This document shows, piece after piece, positions 46,673 through 57,800 of a stretch of 64,000 nt of DNA. Position 1 is the stretch's first letter. Each line of letters starts with the position of its first letter. This DNA comes from Onchocerca volvulus (taxonomy: Eukaryota > Nematoda > Chromadorea > Rhabditida > Onchocercidae), in NCBI GenBank assembly GCA_000499405.2, contig HG738138.1, positions 3,770,368 to 3,834,367 of the forward strand, given 5' to 3'. Under the pieces are notes generated by a model. It did not search any database and was not told where the DNA came from. It saw nothing but the letters and a program-made list of their open reading frames with translations. Position numbers and translations under genes: made by a program.

Positions 46673-48395
46673 TTATTCATTATCTGCAATTTTACTCGAT
46701 AAGCTGGCCTTCAAACGATAGTAAAATGTTAATTTTAGTACAGCTTCTTTCGCTTTTCTAAGTTCATTTGTTTCAATGCTGTTCTTAAATTCTTTTCCTA
46801 ACATATTGATCTTAGTTTCCACTTCATTCAATAAAATCTTCAGTTCCTTCGGATCATTGTTCGTTACTACTAGTTCATTCAGTTCCATCATTTCTACCAA
46901 GAAGTCCGTGCTGTCTATTACATCTGGAAATAATATCACCAATTATTCAACTACGATTAAATTTCGGATTTTCAGAAAAACAGGAAAAATTGAATAGAGG
47001 AAAAAAATTGTATAAACTGAGATTGAGTCCAGCAATAATCGAAAAAAAAAAAAAATTGTGAGAAAATTAAATTACCTTCATTATCTAATGATTCCCCTTT
47101 CAATGTGAGCAGGTATTTCGCCCTCTCTAACGGTTCGATCAATGTTTTATATGCTTCATTGAGATATCGTGAGCAATTTTCAGATATTTTTTTCTCCTCC
47201 TACAAAATAAGTGAACTGTCATGAACATAAGATGGCAGAATTTAACTCAGTCGGTGAATTCTGAGGCGGAGAAATTAAAATGAGAAAATGCTAACTGAGT
47301 CGTCCGTGAAACTGATATGAAATCTTAGGGTTTTCAGCTTGTCTTGACTAAGATGACTGCTTGATCAGGTTTTTTTAAATTCTCAACGATAGGAATTGAA
47401 TAATTGTCCCGCCCACAAAAAAAGGAAGTATTTTTGCTTCAAGATAATAGAAATACAAATGAAAATTTTTTCCCTTTTTGAAGACGCAAATGAATTAAAT
47501 TATCGAAATGCACAGTATATTTGCAAAAGTGTATGAAAGCAACAATGTTTCTTATAGAATACGATTTAAAATGTTACTTGAGAACATTTTGAAAACTTGT
47601 CAGGATGAACAACTGACTGTAGTTTGAGGAAATTTATCTTCAGTAACGAAAGGTCAACATCAAAATCAGGAAGCAGCCCCAAATAATCGAAATAATTTTT
47701 GTCTTCAGTTGGTTGGATGGCTGAACACATTGGACAGAAAAATTTTTCCTGCAACAAGCAATATCCAATTTATTAATGCGTAAAAAGATATCGTTTACGA
47801 GTTATTACATCAAATGTTTATAAAATTCTTCGGTTCAATAGATCTTATTTGCTTTTCCTTTCCTACGTTTCTGCATAATGAAATCTTAGAACTATAAAAT
47901 AATACGAGCGAATCAAAAAATAATTCCATCTAAGCAGATAAATAATTAACAAAGATGAAGAACTTGGTCTCTGACTTACTTGACTGTCAATATTATTTGT
48001 CTAAAGTCGAGTGCAAAAAATACCGAGAAATATGAAATACGATAAACAAGGAAATTGAAGGGAAAGCTATCATCAGAACGCTAAATCCCTTTACACTTTG
48101 AAATATCTTCGGTTGCTTTCCTCCTGCCATCTCGTACTACATACCATTTTTTAAAAGAATGGAAACGTACCTTCAAACAGTCAATAGCTTTATGACATTT
48201 CCAACAATCCAGAGCTCTAGCGCATTCTTTTCTGATTTTACTGGAAAAGCAACAAACCGCCATTTATGACTTGAATATGGCCTGCATACCCAATTTAAAT
48301 TTTCAAATAAATTGGCAATTATCAAGAAAATGAAAAGCAAATACTCACCAGAAATTACGCAAGGGAAGAGCTTGTTTTAATCGGAACAAGTACAT
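46673..48395 (-). CDS. HSCB: mitochondrial iron-sulfur cochaperone HscB/HSC20 (220 aa)
   Basis: J-domain partner of mitochondrial Hsp70 that binds the ISCU scaffold and promotes Fe-S cluster transfer. Exons: 48395-48349, 48240-48171, 47748-47578, 47199-47076, 46923-46673 (663 nt). The first exon MYLFRLKQALPLRNF is a basic hydrophobic presequence. A metazoan-type zinc-binding pair follows: CWKCHKAIDC and then FFCPMCSAIQP. The J domain starts NYFDYLGLLPDF, carries the essential HPDK motif (VVHPDKFSKCSQ) and continues with YLNEAYKTLIEPLERAKYLL. The C-terminal three-helix ISCU-binding domain starts at STDFLVEMMELNE and ends at the stop. Length is close to human HSCB (235 aa). It lies about 0.7 kb downstream of the U1A-type gene on the same strand, so co-transcription is possible but not shown. 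Confidence 0.94.
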
Positions 48396-49103
48396 CTCCG
48401 AAAAAGATAAGTTCACACTTCAAACTTTTTTCGAAGTGTGACTCGGTTACAATTTTTCAAAACACTGAAAAACCGAGACACAGAGATAATGATTTAAAAA
48501 TAGACTCATACCATCTCAACAACATATGAGCCACGACACTACACAATGCTATAGGATACCAGCCAAAATTATATGCTTAGAAAATTTATCAATCTCCACG
48601 ACAGTTTTACTCTGGTCAAATCTTTTGTTACATCTTACATCTTCTTCAGAAAATGAGAGCTACCTAATGGATTTCTTCCTACATAAATATTAGAAATCTT
48701 GAAAGTCTCCAAAATTGTTCAGCATATCACAGAGTAGTCAACCAAAAGCACATGAACGAATTTATTTCCAAATCAAAATTATGTTAATCAAATTAACATA
48801 ATCAAAATTATTAAAATCGGCAAGGAGTGCAATGCCCTGCCATTTCAGTGGCATTCAAAATGAGGGATGGACAATAGTTTTTGTGGAATTTATTTTCTAA
48901 GTGATTCATAAAACAGCATGAAACTGGAAATTCAAATTATGTCAATAAAAACAAGAAAAAATTACTATAGTGTTATCATTCAAATATATTTTCTGCCACA
49001 TTTGAATGACAACACACTATAGTAAATGAAAATAACTCACGTAGCGAAGATAATAAAAAATACCATAGAGATCAACAAAAACAAACAGAAGCAACTGGGA
49101 AAA
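48396..49103. other. spacer between U1A-type gene and HSCB, with hairpins
   Basis: About 0.7 kb of non-coding sequence on the shared strand. It holds a 60-base hairpin (48964-49023) and a small perfect hairpin (48779-48801). No exon was recognised. Confidence 0.6.
48964..49023. ncRNA. candidate hairpin RNA between U1A-type and HSCB genes
   Basis: Inverted repeat: the arm at 48964-48985 (starting ACTATAGTGTTATC) pairs with the arm at about 49000-49023 (ending CACACTATAGT), with one two-base bulge, one wobble/mismatch and a loop of about 14 bases. Size and loop suit a microRNA precursor, but a short palindromic element is equally possible. Confidence 0.35.
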
Positions 49104-50722
49104 TCACTTGTTGGCATAATTGACATACATCGACTGCGAAGGTGTTATCTTGAAATTGTTCAAACCGGCACGAGCTGACGTTGCTTCAGCTTCCGTCTCG
49201 AATTCAACAAATGCAATATCTGGCCTATTTGGAATACGCCTGATGTCTTTCAGACCAGGGTAGCTGTAAAAAGAACGTAGAAAATTTCTTTCGACTGCGG
49301 CACTTCAACAGACTCTGCATATATTATTCAAAAATTTTGAGAACTACTTTCATATTAACTGGGTATTTCAACGTAACTGTTGAACTTTCAAGAATAACCC
49401 TAATAAGAAGTTTCCAATAAAAACGATTTAATGTACTTTTGGGAGTTGTCTTACTTCACTTTTTGAAAACAAGGAAGATGAACTTGAACAAATACAAATC
49501 AATATTAAAACTTACGGATTAAAAAGAAGAGAAAGCATTTGCTCTGTTGTCTCTTCAGGTAAATTTGTACAAAATAGGATTTTATTTGGTGGATTTGCCT
49601 TTTCCGGAACTTCAGTTTTCCCAGTAGGGGCTTTATCCATACGCATCTAGAATGAAATTAAATCAGTGGTTACACTATGTATTTGAACTTTCTCTCTCTC
49701 CCTCTTTCCATACAGACATATATATATATATATATCTAACAGGAACAAACTAATGATTATATCCAGAAAATCAAATGTCACCAAAATTTAACCTTTTTAC
49801 TTTCCTTTACATGACCTGATTTTTTGCGTTTTTCTCCAGCACTCTGTTTGGCAAGGAGGTGCTTTTTTGGACGATCTATATAAGTACCTTTCGCTTTCGC
49901 AATGACGTCAGAGTCCTCTCGCGCAAATTGTATACGCTGCAAACTATTTAAATATTCTGGTGTCCCAGATTTGATTAACTGAAGAGCTAAAATGTTTGGA
50001 AGTGGAGAGTGACAAACGAGGATAAATACAAACTTGTTATACCAGTGATGTCTAAAATTGAAAGGTTTCCAAACAAAAATGGAAACAGAAAAATTACAAA
50101 AATATGAAAAATAATGACCCTTAAGATCAGTCAAAAGAAGGTTTGACTAAACCAATTGTAAATAAATCAAACCTACCATAGGCTTGTCATAAAATGGGAA
50201 GCCTTGCATCGCACGCAAGGCATTCGTTGCTGAACTTATTTCCTTGAATATCACGTGTGCCTGTAGAAATTTATGCATTAATTACCAAAGAAGAGGTAAA
50301 CGACAAGATTTTAACATAATTACATCTAAATGCAGAATTCACTTCTCACAGATAAGTTCAAAGAGAGAAATAAAAAATTTTGTTGATGGTGACACCACCC
50401 ATTCCTAAAAGTTTAACAAAATAAGACAAACCTGTCCCCGCATTTTCAGTGTTTTGAATGCCATTATATCAATGATCTGCCCGAACTGCGAAAAAATCGC
50501 ATAAAGGGCTTTTTTGAGCTCTGAAAAATTTATCCATCACATTGCAAGTACAAATTATCTTTTCCACATGACAACTTCCGTAATTCTGGTAAATCTACTT
50601 GAAATCGTTAGGCTCGATTAGAGCTAATCGGAAGAGTTGATCAAAGTGCAAAACCAACCTTCCTTCTTCGTTTTCTCATTAAGATTATTGATATAAATGG
50701 TATGGTTTGGCTTTACATCCAT
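49104..50722 (-). CDS. U1A/U2B''-type spliceosomal snRNP protein (223 aa)
   Basis: Nuclear RNA-binding protein of U1 and/or U2 snRNP. It is orthologous to the SNF / RNP-2 / RNP-3 group, and which member cannot be told here. Exons: 50722-50659, 50520-50432, 50260-50177, 49936-49793, 49646-49516, 49263-49104 (672 nt). RRM 1 has [20 protein letters not shown] with [20 protein letters not shown], then [19 protein letters not shown], all hallmark U1A residues including the RNA-binding Tyr. A Lys-rich linker ([19 protein letters not shown]) follows. RRM 2 has [20 protein letters not shown] and [13 protein letters not shown], ending at NYANK. Length matches Drosophila SNF (216 aa). A TTTCAG acceptor with its exon edge at 50733 lies 11 bases before the ATG, typical of a trans-spliced nematode mRNA. 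Confidence 0.95.
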
Positions 50723-50733
50723 GGCGAAGAGAT

Positions 50734-51710
50734 CTGAAACTAGCCAAATCACAATAATCTCAAAGAAATACGCTCTCTTCTCTTCATTCTCTAGATATGA
50801 ACCAAGGGACCCGTAATCACTACCAGGTAAAAATCTTATCACCCCGAAGAATTGATAAAACATAATGTTATCTTACTCCTATCCTCAGCCATTTCATAGA
50901 GAGATATCCTCGTTATGAAACTCACTGATCTCATGCATAGATATTTGCTTAAGAAATCTATATGTGATAAGAAAATTGTTGAATGAATTATAAAAATTTA
51001 GCATCCGAAACGTATCGCTGTTAAAGAATGGGAAACGCATTCAAACCAATAATACTAAACTGCGGTTGTTTCTCTATAAGATAATTTGCAGGAGTTTTAA
51101 TTTCTGCAATATGTGGCAGTTGTGCATTATTCCAGTCAGATCTTTCTTTTTAGTGTTATTCAATCACTCAGGGCACTACACTATCTTTCCTGATGATTAT
51201 ACCATTGAATATCGAAAAATGTCGAGGAATTCGTCTCTCTCTCTCTCAAAAAAAAAAAAAAGACTATTTGCCCAGTATTTTGCCTCCTTTTGCATACAAA
51301 CAACGCACAATATGATCCCACCAAATTATCTGAGCAAAATCAAAAGTTTAAAGACTACTTATCTCCATTGTTTCAAAATGGAAATGTTCATTACTAACTA
51401 TTCCAAAGAGCGCTTATGTCATGGCAAATGAGAAATCTTTTGTACAAGAAGTTTGTCGTCTTGAGAAAAGTAATTTCATTTCGAGGCTATTCTATTACTC
51501 GAGATGTTGCTGTAAGGTTTCAGGTTTGGAGCTTCGATTGACCTAGTTTTGTGATAGTGAGGATGTGGGATTCATTATGTAGTTACTTTTATTTCAGGTA
51601 GACAGATAGATTCAGCTAAAGTGAAAATATATGGTATTCTTATTAAGGACGTTTGAATATCGCATTTCTTCTGGACGTGTTGCATCAAAGTTTTAACTGC
51701 TGAAATCAAG
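50734..51710. other. divergent promoter region, U1A-type gene and small membrane protein
   Basis: A+T-rich sequence between divergent start codons, including a CT repeat followed by a poly-A run near 51233-51260. No other gene was recognised; the open frame at 51066-51431 has no domain or splice context. Confidence 0.45.
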
Positions 51711-52250
51711 ATGGTTAGTGAAGCTGTTAGTGAATCAGGAACAGAATAATAAAGTAACAGTAGACTCGCTGTGATATGTCAAACCTTCGATATTTCAAAA
51801 CTAATTCGCCGGGATCTGCCAAATGCAGCTCGTACACTTTTCCCGACTTTTTGCATTTACTTAATGTAAACCTACTTTTGTTTCCACTTTTTTTTTAGCC
51901 CAATTGGACACACGTTTTCTGGGGCGCCTGTTTTTGGTGTTATCCGTTATATGTTCTTGCCAATTTACATCGTGTGGAAGTTATCAAATATGATATATAT
52001 GGAAATTTAATACAAAACAAGGTGAACTCGCCACTTTAATTTTAGATAAGATTTTGGACTTTTAAAGCGCATTACGGAGTAATTCAAGCTTTGCAATGTA
52101 ACAAATCAACCAACGTATTTATGTTTATAGGCTTGCTTCAGATTTCAGGGAATGCGCTTTAATAGCGCCTCGTCCTATCATGTTAATCTATTTCAGGCAG
52201 TAGCTGAATACTGGTGGCGTTACCCCTCCAAAAAAAGTGCCCGGCAGTAG
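51711..52250 (+). CDS. tiny single-pass membrane protein (59 aa, three exons)
   Basis: Not recognised with certainty. Exon 1 contributes only the start codon (51711-51713, donor GTTAGT). Exon 2 is 51899-52021 (acceptor TTTTTTTAG, donor GTGAAC). Exon 3 is 52197-52250 (acceptor TATTTCAG, stop TAG). The joined frame is 180 nt. The protein reads PNWTHVFWGACFWCYPLYVL after the Met, giving one aromatic transmembrane segment, then NLHRVEVIKYDIYGNLIQNK and a basic tail AVAEYWWRYPSKKSARQ. Size and shape fit small mitochondrial inner-membrane or assembly proteins. The YPLY plus R-x-E stretch is faintly like SMIM20/MITRAC7, but this is a weak guess. The frame is also open from an upstream acceptor at 52131 through exon 3, so a longer form is possible. 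Confidence 0.6.
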
Positions 52251-52535
52251 ATGTCTAATCCTCGACTGCAGAAATGTCCATCGTTCATTACACAGTGGCA
52301 AAAACTCGTCCATGCACGCAAAAAAACCACTGCACAACTCAAGATGCACACAGCGTGACTTTGCAGAACTTCAAGTTTATACTTCTACATACTTCGTTTC
52401 AGTAAACTTTAGCACCATTGACTTTTTACAGCGCTCATCAAACCCATTAAGTGTCGTCCGGAATGTACTGTAAGCCAAAACTGTTCGAAATCCTACTAAA
52501 GCTCAAACCTCACATTCTTTTGGAAGTGTTTTCAA

Positions 52536-52625
52536 TCAGCTCCCGTAATTAGTTTTCTCAAACTTCTTAAATCCTGGCTGTGCATCACGAGCCCGTCCCC
52601 ATGGCAGCTTGCCAAAGAACAGAAC
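52536..52625 (-). CDS. orphan terminal coding exon, gene unknown
   Basis: Minus-strand exon: acceptor GGTGCAG just before 52625, phase 0, 29 codons reading VLFFGKLPWGRARDAQPGFK then KFEKTNYGS and stop TGA at 52536. Residue composition is strongly protein-like. No upstream partner could be joined with certainty and no family was recognised. It may be the 3' end of the gene that starts at 54746. Confidence 0.35.
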   Translation of the reverse strand, partial: VLFFGKLPWGRARDAQPGFKKFEKTNYGS

Positions 52626-53490
52626 CTGCACCAATCCAAACGCAAAATAACATATTCGTCAAATAATGAAGTGAACAGAGGCCACAGCAACTCCAGGCTG
52701 TTACTATTGTCACGCAACAGATCCCTTTATGTTTCAAGCATTCCTCGAAATTTAAAGATTTTAACTTGAAACAAATCAAGATGCAACCTTTTCCTGAATG
52801 AGATTTGCATACAAAACACCATAATATTTAACATACAAACAATAACATGAAACGTACAAACACATTGCAGATGGCAATTGAAAATGTGATATAGCTTATA
52901 CACAATAGAAAACGTACAAATCAATATATCAGCAAAATACACTCAAAATAATCAATGATAATGACGTTTAAACAATCAATCCACTATGAATAATTAAAAT
53001 ACTTCAGGACGTGAACAATTAATTATAAAATAGTTCTTACATTAATTAACAAGTACGACAAACTCACAAAAAATCTTGATTCTCGCGGTGCAAAACGAAG
53101 AACACATTTATCAATAGTTCAATAACAACATGTTTAAACACACAAATGTAAGATGAAATAGGTAGCGAGAAATTAATGACACACAAATTGCTCTCAGCCC
53201 AAATGAATTTCACTTCATCCCACCAAAATTATTTTGGGCACTATCCCGATCAGCGACATTCATTCCTAACTCAAACGCAAAAATCATGACTGCGTTTCGC
53301 ATGTAACTACTGCACAGCTAAGTAAACAGAATATTGAGACGTGATGTAAAACACAATCAGGAGAAATAACATTTTCTTTCAAGTACACCGGATACCGAGC
53401 AATGTCTCCTCAGTTGTCGTTCACAATGATATCATCAACGTCTCTCTCTCTGGCTTGAGCAATCTGCGACCCAAAAAGTTAGACCTTCCT

Positions 53491-53750
53491 TGCTCCTAAA
53501 CATATTTGATTGAAGAAAATCCTTAATTTCATCATTAATTTCACTAAACTCCAAAGCGGAAAAACCACAAAGAAGTTGTTCTTCCGGAACTCTTAAAATA
53601 TCTGGTCTTTCGAGATCATTTGCTCCTAAACATATTTGGCTGAAGAAAATCCTTAACTTCATCATTAATTTCACTAAACTCCAAAGCGGAGAAACCACAA
53701 AGAAGTTGTTCTTCCGGAACTCTTAAAATATCTGGTCTTTCGAGATCATT
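53491..53750. repeat. 130-bp tandem duplication in exon-like sequence
   Basis: Copies 53491-53620 and 53621-53750 differ at only about four positions. On the minus strand each copy encodes NDLERPDILRVPEEQLLCGF and SALEFSEINDE. The period is not a multiple of three and the junction creates an in-frame TGA (RSK then stop). The upstream copy follows a possible acceptor ending at 53751. Confidence 0.95.
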
Positions 53751-54352
53751 CTAATTTTAATTCCAGATAAGAGTGAATCAAAGCTCCTATGTTTGAAGAA
53801 AGGTTTTAAAGTCTGACTCAGTCAACAGTATATTACAAAAGCATCTCATTTAATAAGATTTTCTTATCAGAACAAGAAAGTTCACTAAAAATATCAGGAA
53901 ATCCTGGAAGGAATGACTATCCATGAATATGGCTGCTTCTCATAGACATTTAACCACTTTTGGCTCTGGGTCCGGATAAATCCTTGTTGAGCAGCTACAT
54001 TCCAGTAAGCATGGAGAAAAGTAGTTATAAAAGCTACCATTACAAAACATTCACAAAAAACGTTCATGGGAAAAAAGAGCAAAGAGTAATGCTTCATTAA
54101 CTTGAATTTTATTATGTGGAAGAGGTGCATAACCAAAACTTCTGTTATTAGCATGCTGGAAACAAAAAAAAAAAAAAAACATCCAAATAAGGTTTTCTGT
54201 TAATGAAAGATGCTACTTTTGGCATTTTAATGAAACAACTGTTAATTAGCAACAATATACTTCCACCACCAAAAACGAAAAGAAAAAGAAATTAGGAATG
54301 TCTGAGCAAATTTAGAATCAGAAAGCCACTACTAAACTATATTTAATAAGAC

Positions 54353-54746
54353 TGTTTCAGTATATTCTAGATCTTCACACTTCTCAAATTCGTTCCGTTG
54401 CTCAATGCTTCCCTGATTCTTTCGCACGACCTTTAAATATAGTAAATATGGAAGTTACAGTATAACGATCAAAATATGATACTACGAAAATATTTAATTT
54501 CACCCAAACAATGCAAGACTATTGATCCATTAATTACCGAATTCTATATTTATTCAACAATTAATTTTTAATTCCAACGTATCTTAATTCCTAGTATAAT
54601 TCAGCTTAGGCCTGCATACATTATACAAAATTAATCCTCCTAAGAATCTTTAGTAGCAAACAAACCTGTTGCATGCGTCGCCTATGTTCATCGATTCTAT
54701 GAAGTATAAACCTGTACTGTGAATCATGCTTTTCATAGGAGCACAT
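54353..54746 (-). CDS. possible downstream operon gene after mep-1 (5' exons only)
   Basis: About 125 bases after the mep-1 stop, an ATG at 54746 opens a 27-codon exon (54746-54666) reading MCSYEKHDSQYRFILHRIDE then HRRRMQQ and ending at a GTTTGT donor. The next exon-like piece (54430 to about 54353) joins in phase 0 and reads VVRKNQGSIEQRNEFEKCED then LEYTET. The sequence is charged and probably helical; no family was recognised. Later pieces could include the duplicated segment at 53.5-53.75 kb, a membrane-like frame at about 53894-54100 and the terminal exon at 52536-52625, but no full chain could be proven. The close same-strand spacing suggests a trans-spliced operon partner; an alternative 3' end of mep-1 is the other reading. 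Confidence 0.35.
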
Positions 54747-54870
54747 GTTCACAAAGGTCTCCGTCTCAAAGGATATTACATACAGTATAAGAGAGCTTCA
54801 CTTCCTCAGTCTTTCTGTCTGGCACTACTTTTTTTTCCAGACTGCCAAAAGTTACAACACAGTATTCCAA

Positions 54871-57800
54871 TCATATAACATCCCTTGAGACTTGAAACAT
54901 GACAGCGTTTATGATAATGGCATTGGATCGAAAATGTAAGTGCAATTCATGCGCGACCTCCTCGTTTTCATTTTCATCATTTCCAAGCACTATTATCCCA
55001 AATTTCGGGATAATCTGCCCAGATCTGTGGCCCAACATCCCTTCAAATTTCCTTACTTTCCAATTTACATCTTTAGACTCCTGAATTATCGATCCAAACT
55101 TGACCACATCTTCTTTTTTCTGTTCGTTACTTATCCTCTCAGAGAAGGACGGAAAATCTGCGAGCAAAAGAATCGGTTAGCACAAAATTAGAAAATAACC
55201 GAGCGAAAGGTAATTGTGCCATAAAGATATTATGTTTATGAAAATTGTGTCCCAATCTACAAAACATGCAATCAAACATGCAATCAAACAAGACAAAATA
55301 TGTTTGTGAAATTTCAGATCCATTTTCAAGATTCAGATTTGTTTCCAAAAACACTAGAACCAAGAAGCATGCAATCGCTAGTTTTTGTCATAAAACTCAC
55401 AAGCTAAGCATGAACATAGCTACTACTACTACTACTAAGCAAAGCGATGTCTCTCTGTCTAAGACAAATGAATTGAAATACAAACACATCAAAATTACCA
55501 GATGCTGAGCTGGCTGCACTGCTCAAAGCAGAATTTTGCGCAGGATTTTTAGGATGTACAGTGTTCAAATGTACTTCAAGTTTACTGTAGCTACTGCATT
55601 TGAAGGCACAAACATCGCAGCTATACATAATTTCAGCAGAACATAGTTTTACTTGATGATCCGTCACCAAATGTTGCAGCATATTGAACGCATATTGCTG
55701 AAAAAAAAAAAGAAAAATTCATTATTCTAAATAAACTTAAATCACTTAAACTAGATCTTAAAATTAAGATACCCATAAATGGTGGTTAATGAAACAGTTA
55801 TCAATTTAAAATTAAACAGTAAGCAAAACTGAATAATAAGAAACAATATTACCTTCCCGCAATGCTTGCAACGCCCACCATCTTCCTTTTTCTGTGCTTT
55901 TGTTAAGAGATCAGAAGTAACGAGGCCATGTGCCATGACAAGATGTCGTTCTAATCCTTCATATGTCCAGAATCTATCACGACAACGACTGCATGCCAGT
56001 GGTGCACCCTTCAACAGCTGATTTTTCATATTTCTTAATTAGCAATAAAATATATATCCGATGAGTAAAGCTTAAAATGTAAAAAATTATAGATACATCT
56101 CAATGGAAACAACAGACCGCATTAACTATAAAACGCTTGCTTACCTGTTGCATATCAGCTGATGTTTTCCCTCGCATCTGTTTATGAAAGAGCTGCAAGT
56201 GTGTCAGATACCGATCCCTATCCTGGACATTCTGATCACAGATTTCACAAACATTGCTATTATGTCCAGAGGATATAGTTCCACCTAGTTGTGTACGCGA
56301 TGTTGGTGCCTGCAATCAAGAAAACCAATAGATTTTTGTCCATAGTTCATCATGTTTCATCTTTAATATTCCGACTTTAAATTTCATTCACCTGAAAAAA
56401 AAGGAGGAAAAAATCGGAAGATATGAAGAAATATGAACTTTATGTTACAGACCAAAAGATCACATCACAACACTTCTGTACTTCAAACAAACGCGGGATT
56501 ATTCGAGGTCTGTTTTAGGAAAATCGGATCTAACATTTTGGTTCCGCCCAAATTGTCTTCCACTTTAATTTATAACAATTTTAAAGACAATCCTTCGTCA
56601 AATAATTTTGATAAGCACAGAAAAATCCTCGTCATCTTCATCTTAAAAAGAAAGCTAAAAAGAACAGTACAGGAACAATTCGTTAGCTTGGTAGACAAAG
56701 ACTACGAGAGTTATTTTGAACCAGAAACATATCCGAATGGCTTCATGGGTAATCCATGATCAATATAATGATGCGATTTCCCTTCTATGTAATCCAAGCA
56801 ACCGATCTTTACCAATACCGTAATGCTTGCATAACAAAAATATATATATGAGATTATCCATAACTTGAACATGTTTTCTGAAAATACAAAAAAAAAAAAA
56901 ATATACTTGCGGTGGTGCCCTAATACGTCCGGCAAGTGAAGCAGCCGCATGTTGAGCTACAGTTGGTCCACGGATCCCGGCAGCTACCCCACGCTGGGAG
57001 AATAAAGACAATCCTGGAGTACGCATTCCACTAACAGCAGCACGCTGCAACTGCTGCTGCATCGCTGAAAAGTATCACAATTGACAAATCAAAGTAAACA
57101 GGGCTTTAAAAATCTATTCAAGATTGGAAAGTAAGAACTGGAATGCTAGAGTGATATCCGGATAAAACATCGCAGAACGACTATAAATATTTCTGATTCG
57201 ACAAGCAAAATATTTTCTTACCAGCCAAAAGACTCGGATTTCCTATTAACGAAGACATCTTTGCCTGCTGCTGATGATGAACTACCGCTTGCGCTGCTCT
57301 TATCCTTTGCTACAAATTCTTTTTATTATTCAACACAACCAAATACAAATGTAGAAAAAGTACTACCAGTCTTACCAGTCTTTCGTTTTATTTTCAAGAC
57401 TGTAGAATGAGAATATCTTTCTAGAATTGAACATCAAAATGTATTTAATGCCCATATAGACTTGACTTGCACATAAATTATGTTTTGAAAGAAAGAAAAA
57501 AAAAAAAACCTTGACCCTCAAATGGTACCTGCTGTAAAAGGAGTGCAGCTTGCTGTTGCTGTGCTACCAAAAGTGCTGAATTAGTCACGGCAGTCTGACT
57601 ACGTCGTTGCTGTAACTGTTGTTGTTGCTGTTGTGCCAGCTGAGCTCGTTGCAATTTCTGAAATAATTCAAAAAATAATCGACAGAAGAAATGATTACTA
57701 GAGATAGAATCCTACTATAATTTCCAAAAAATATGTAAAAATAATGAAAGATCGATGCATCCTGAAAAACAACCATGAAACTTAAAATATTGTCATTCGT

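Noticed and set aside
53894..54154. Minus-strand frame with a membrane-like stretch (CECFVMVAFITTFLHAYWNV)
   Set aside because: Could be an exon of the gene after mep-1, but no acceptable acceptor or phase-matched partner was found.
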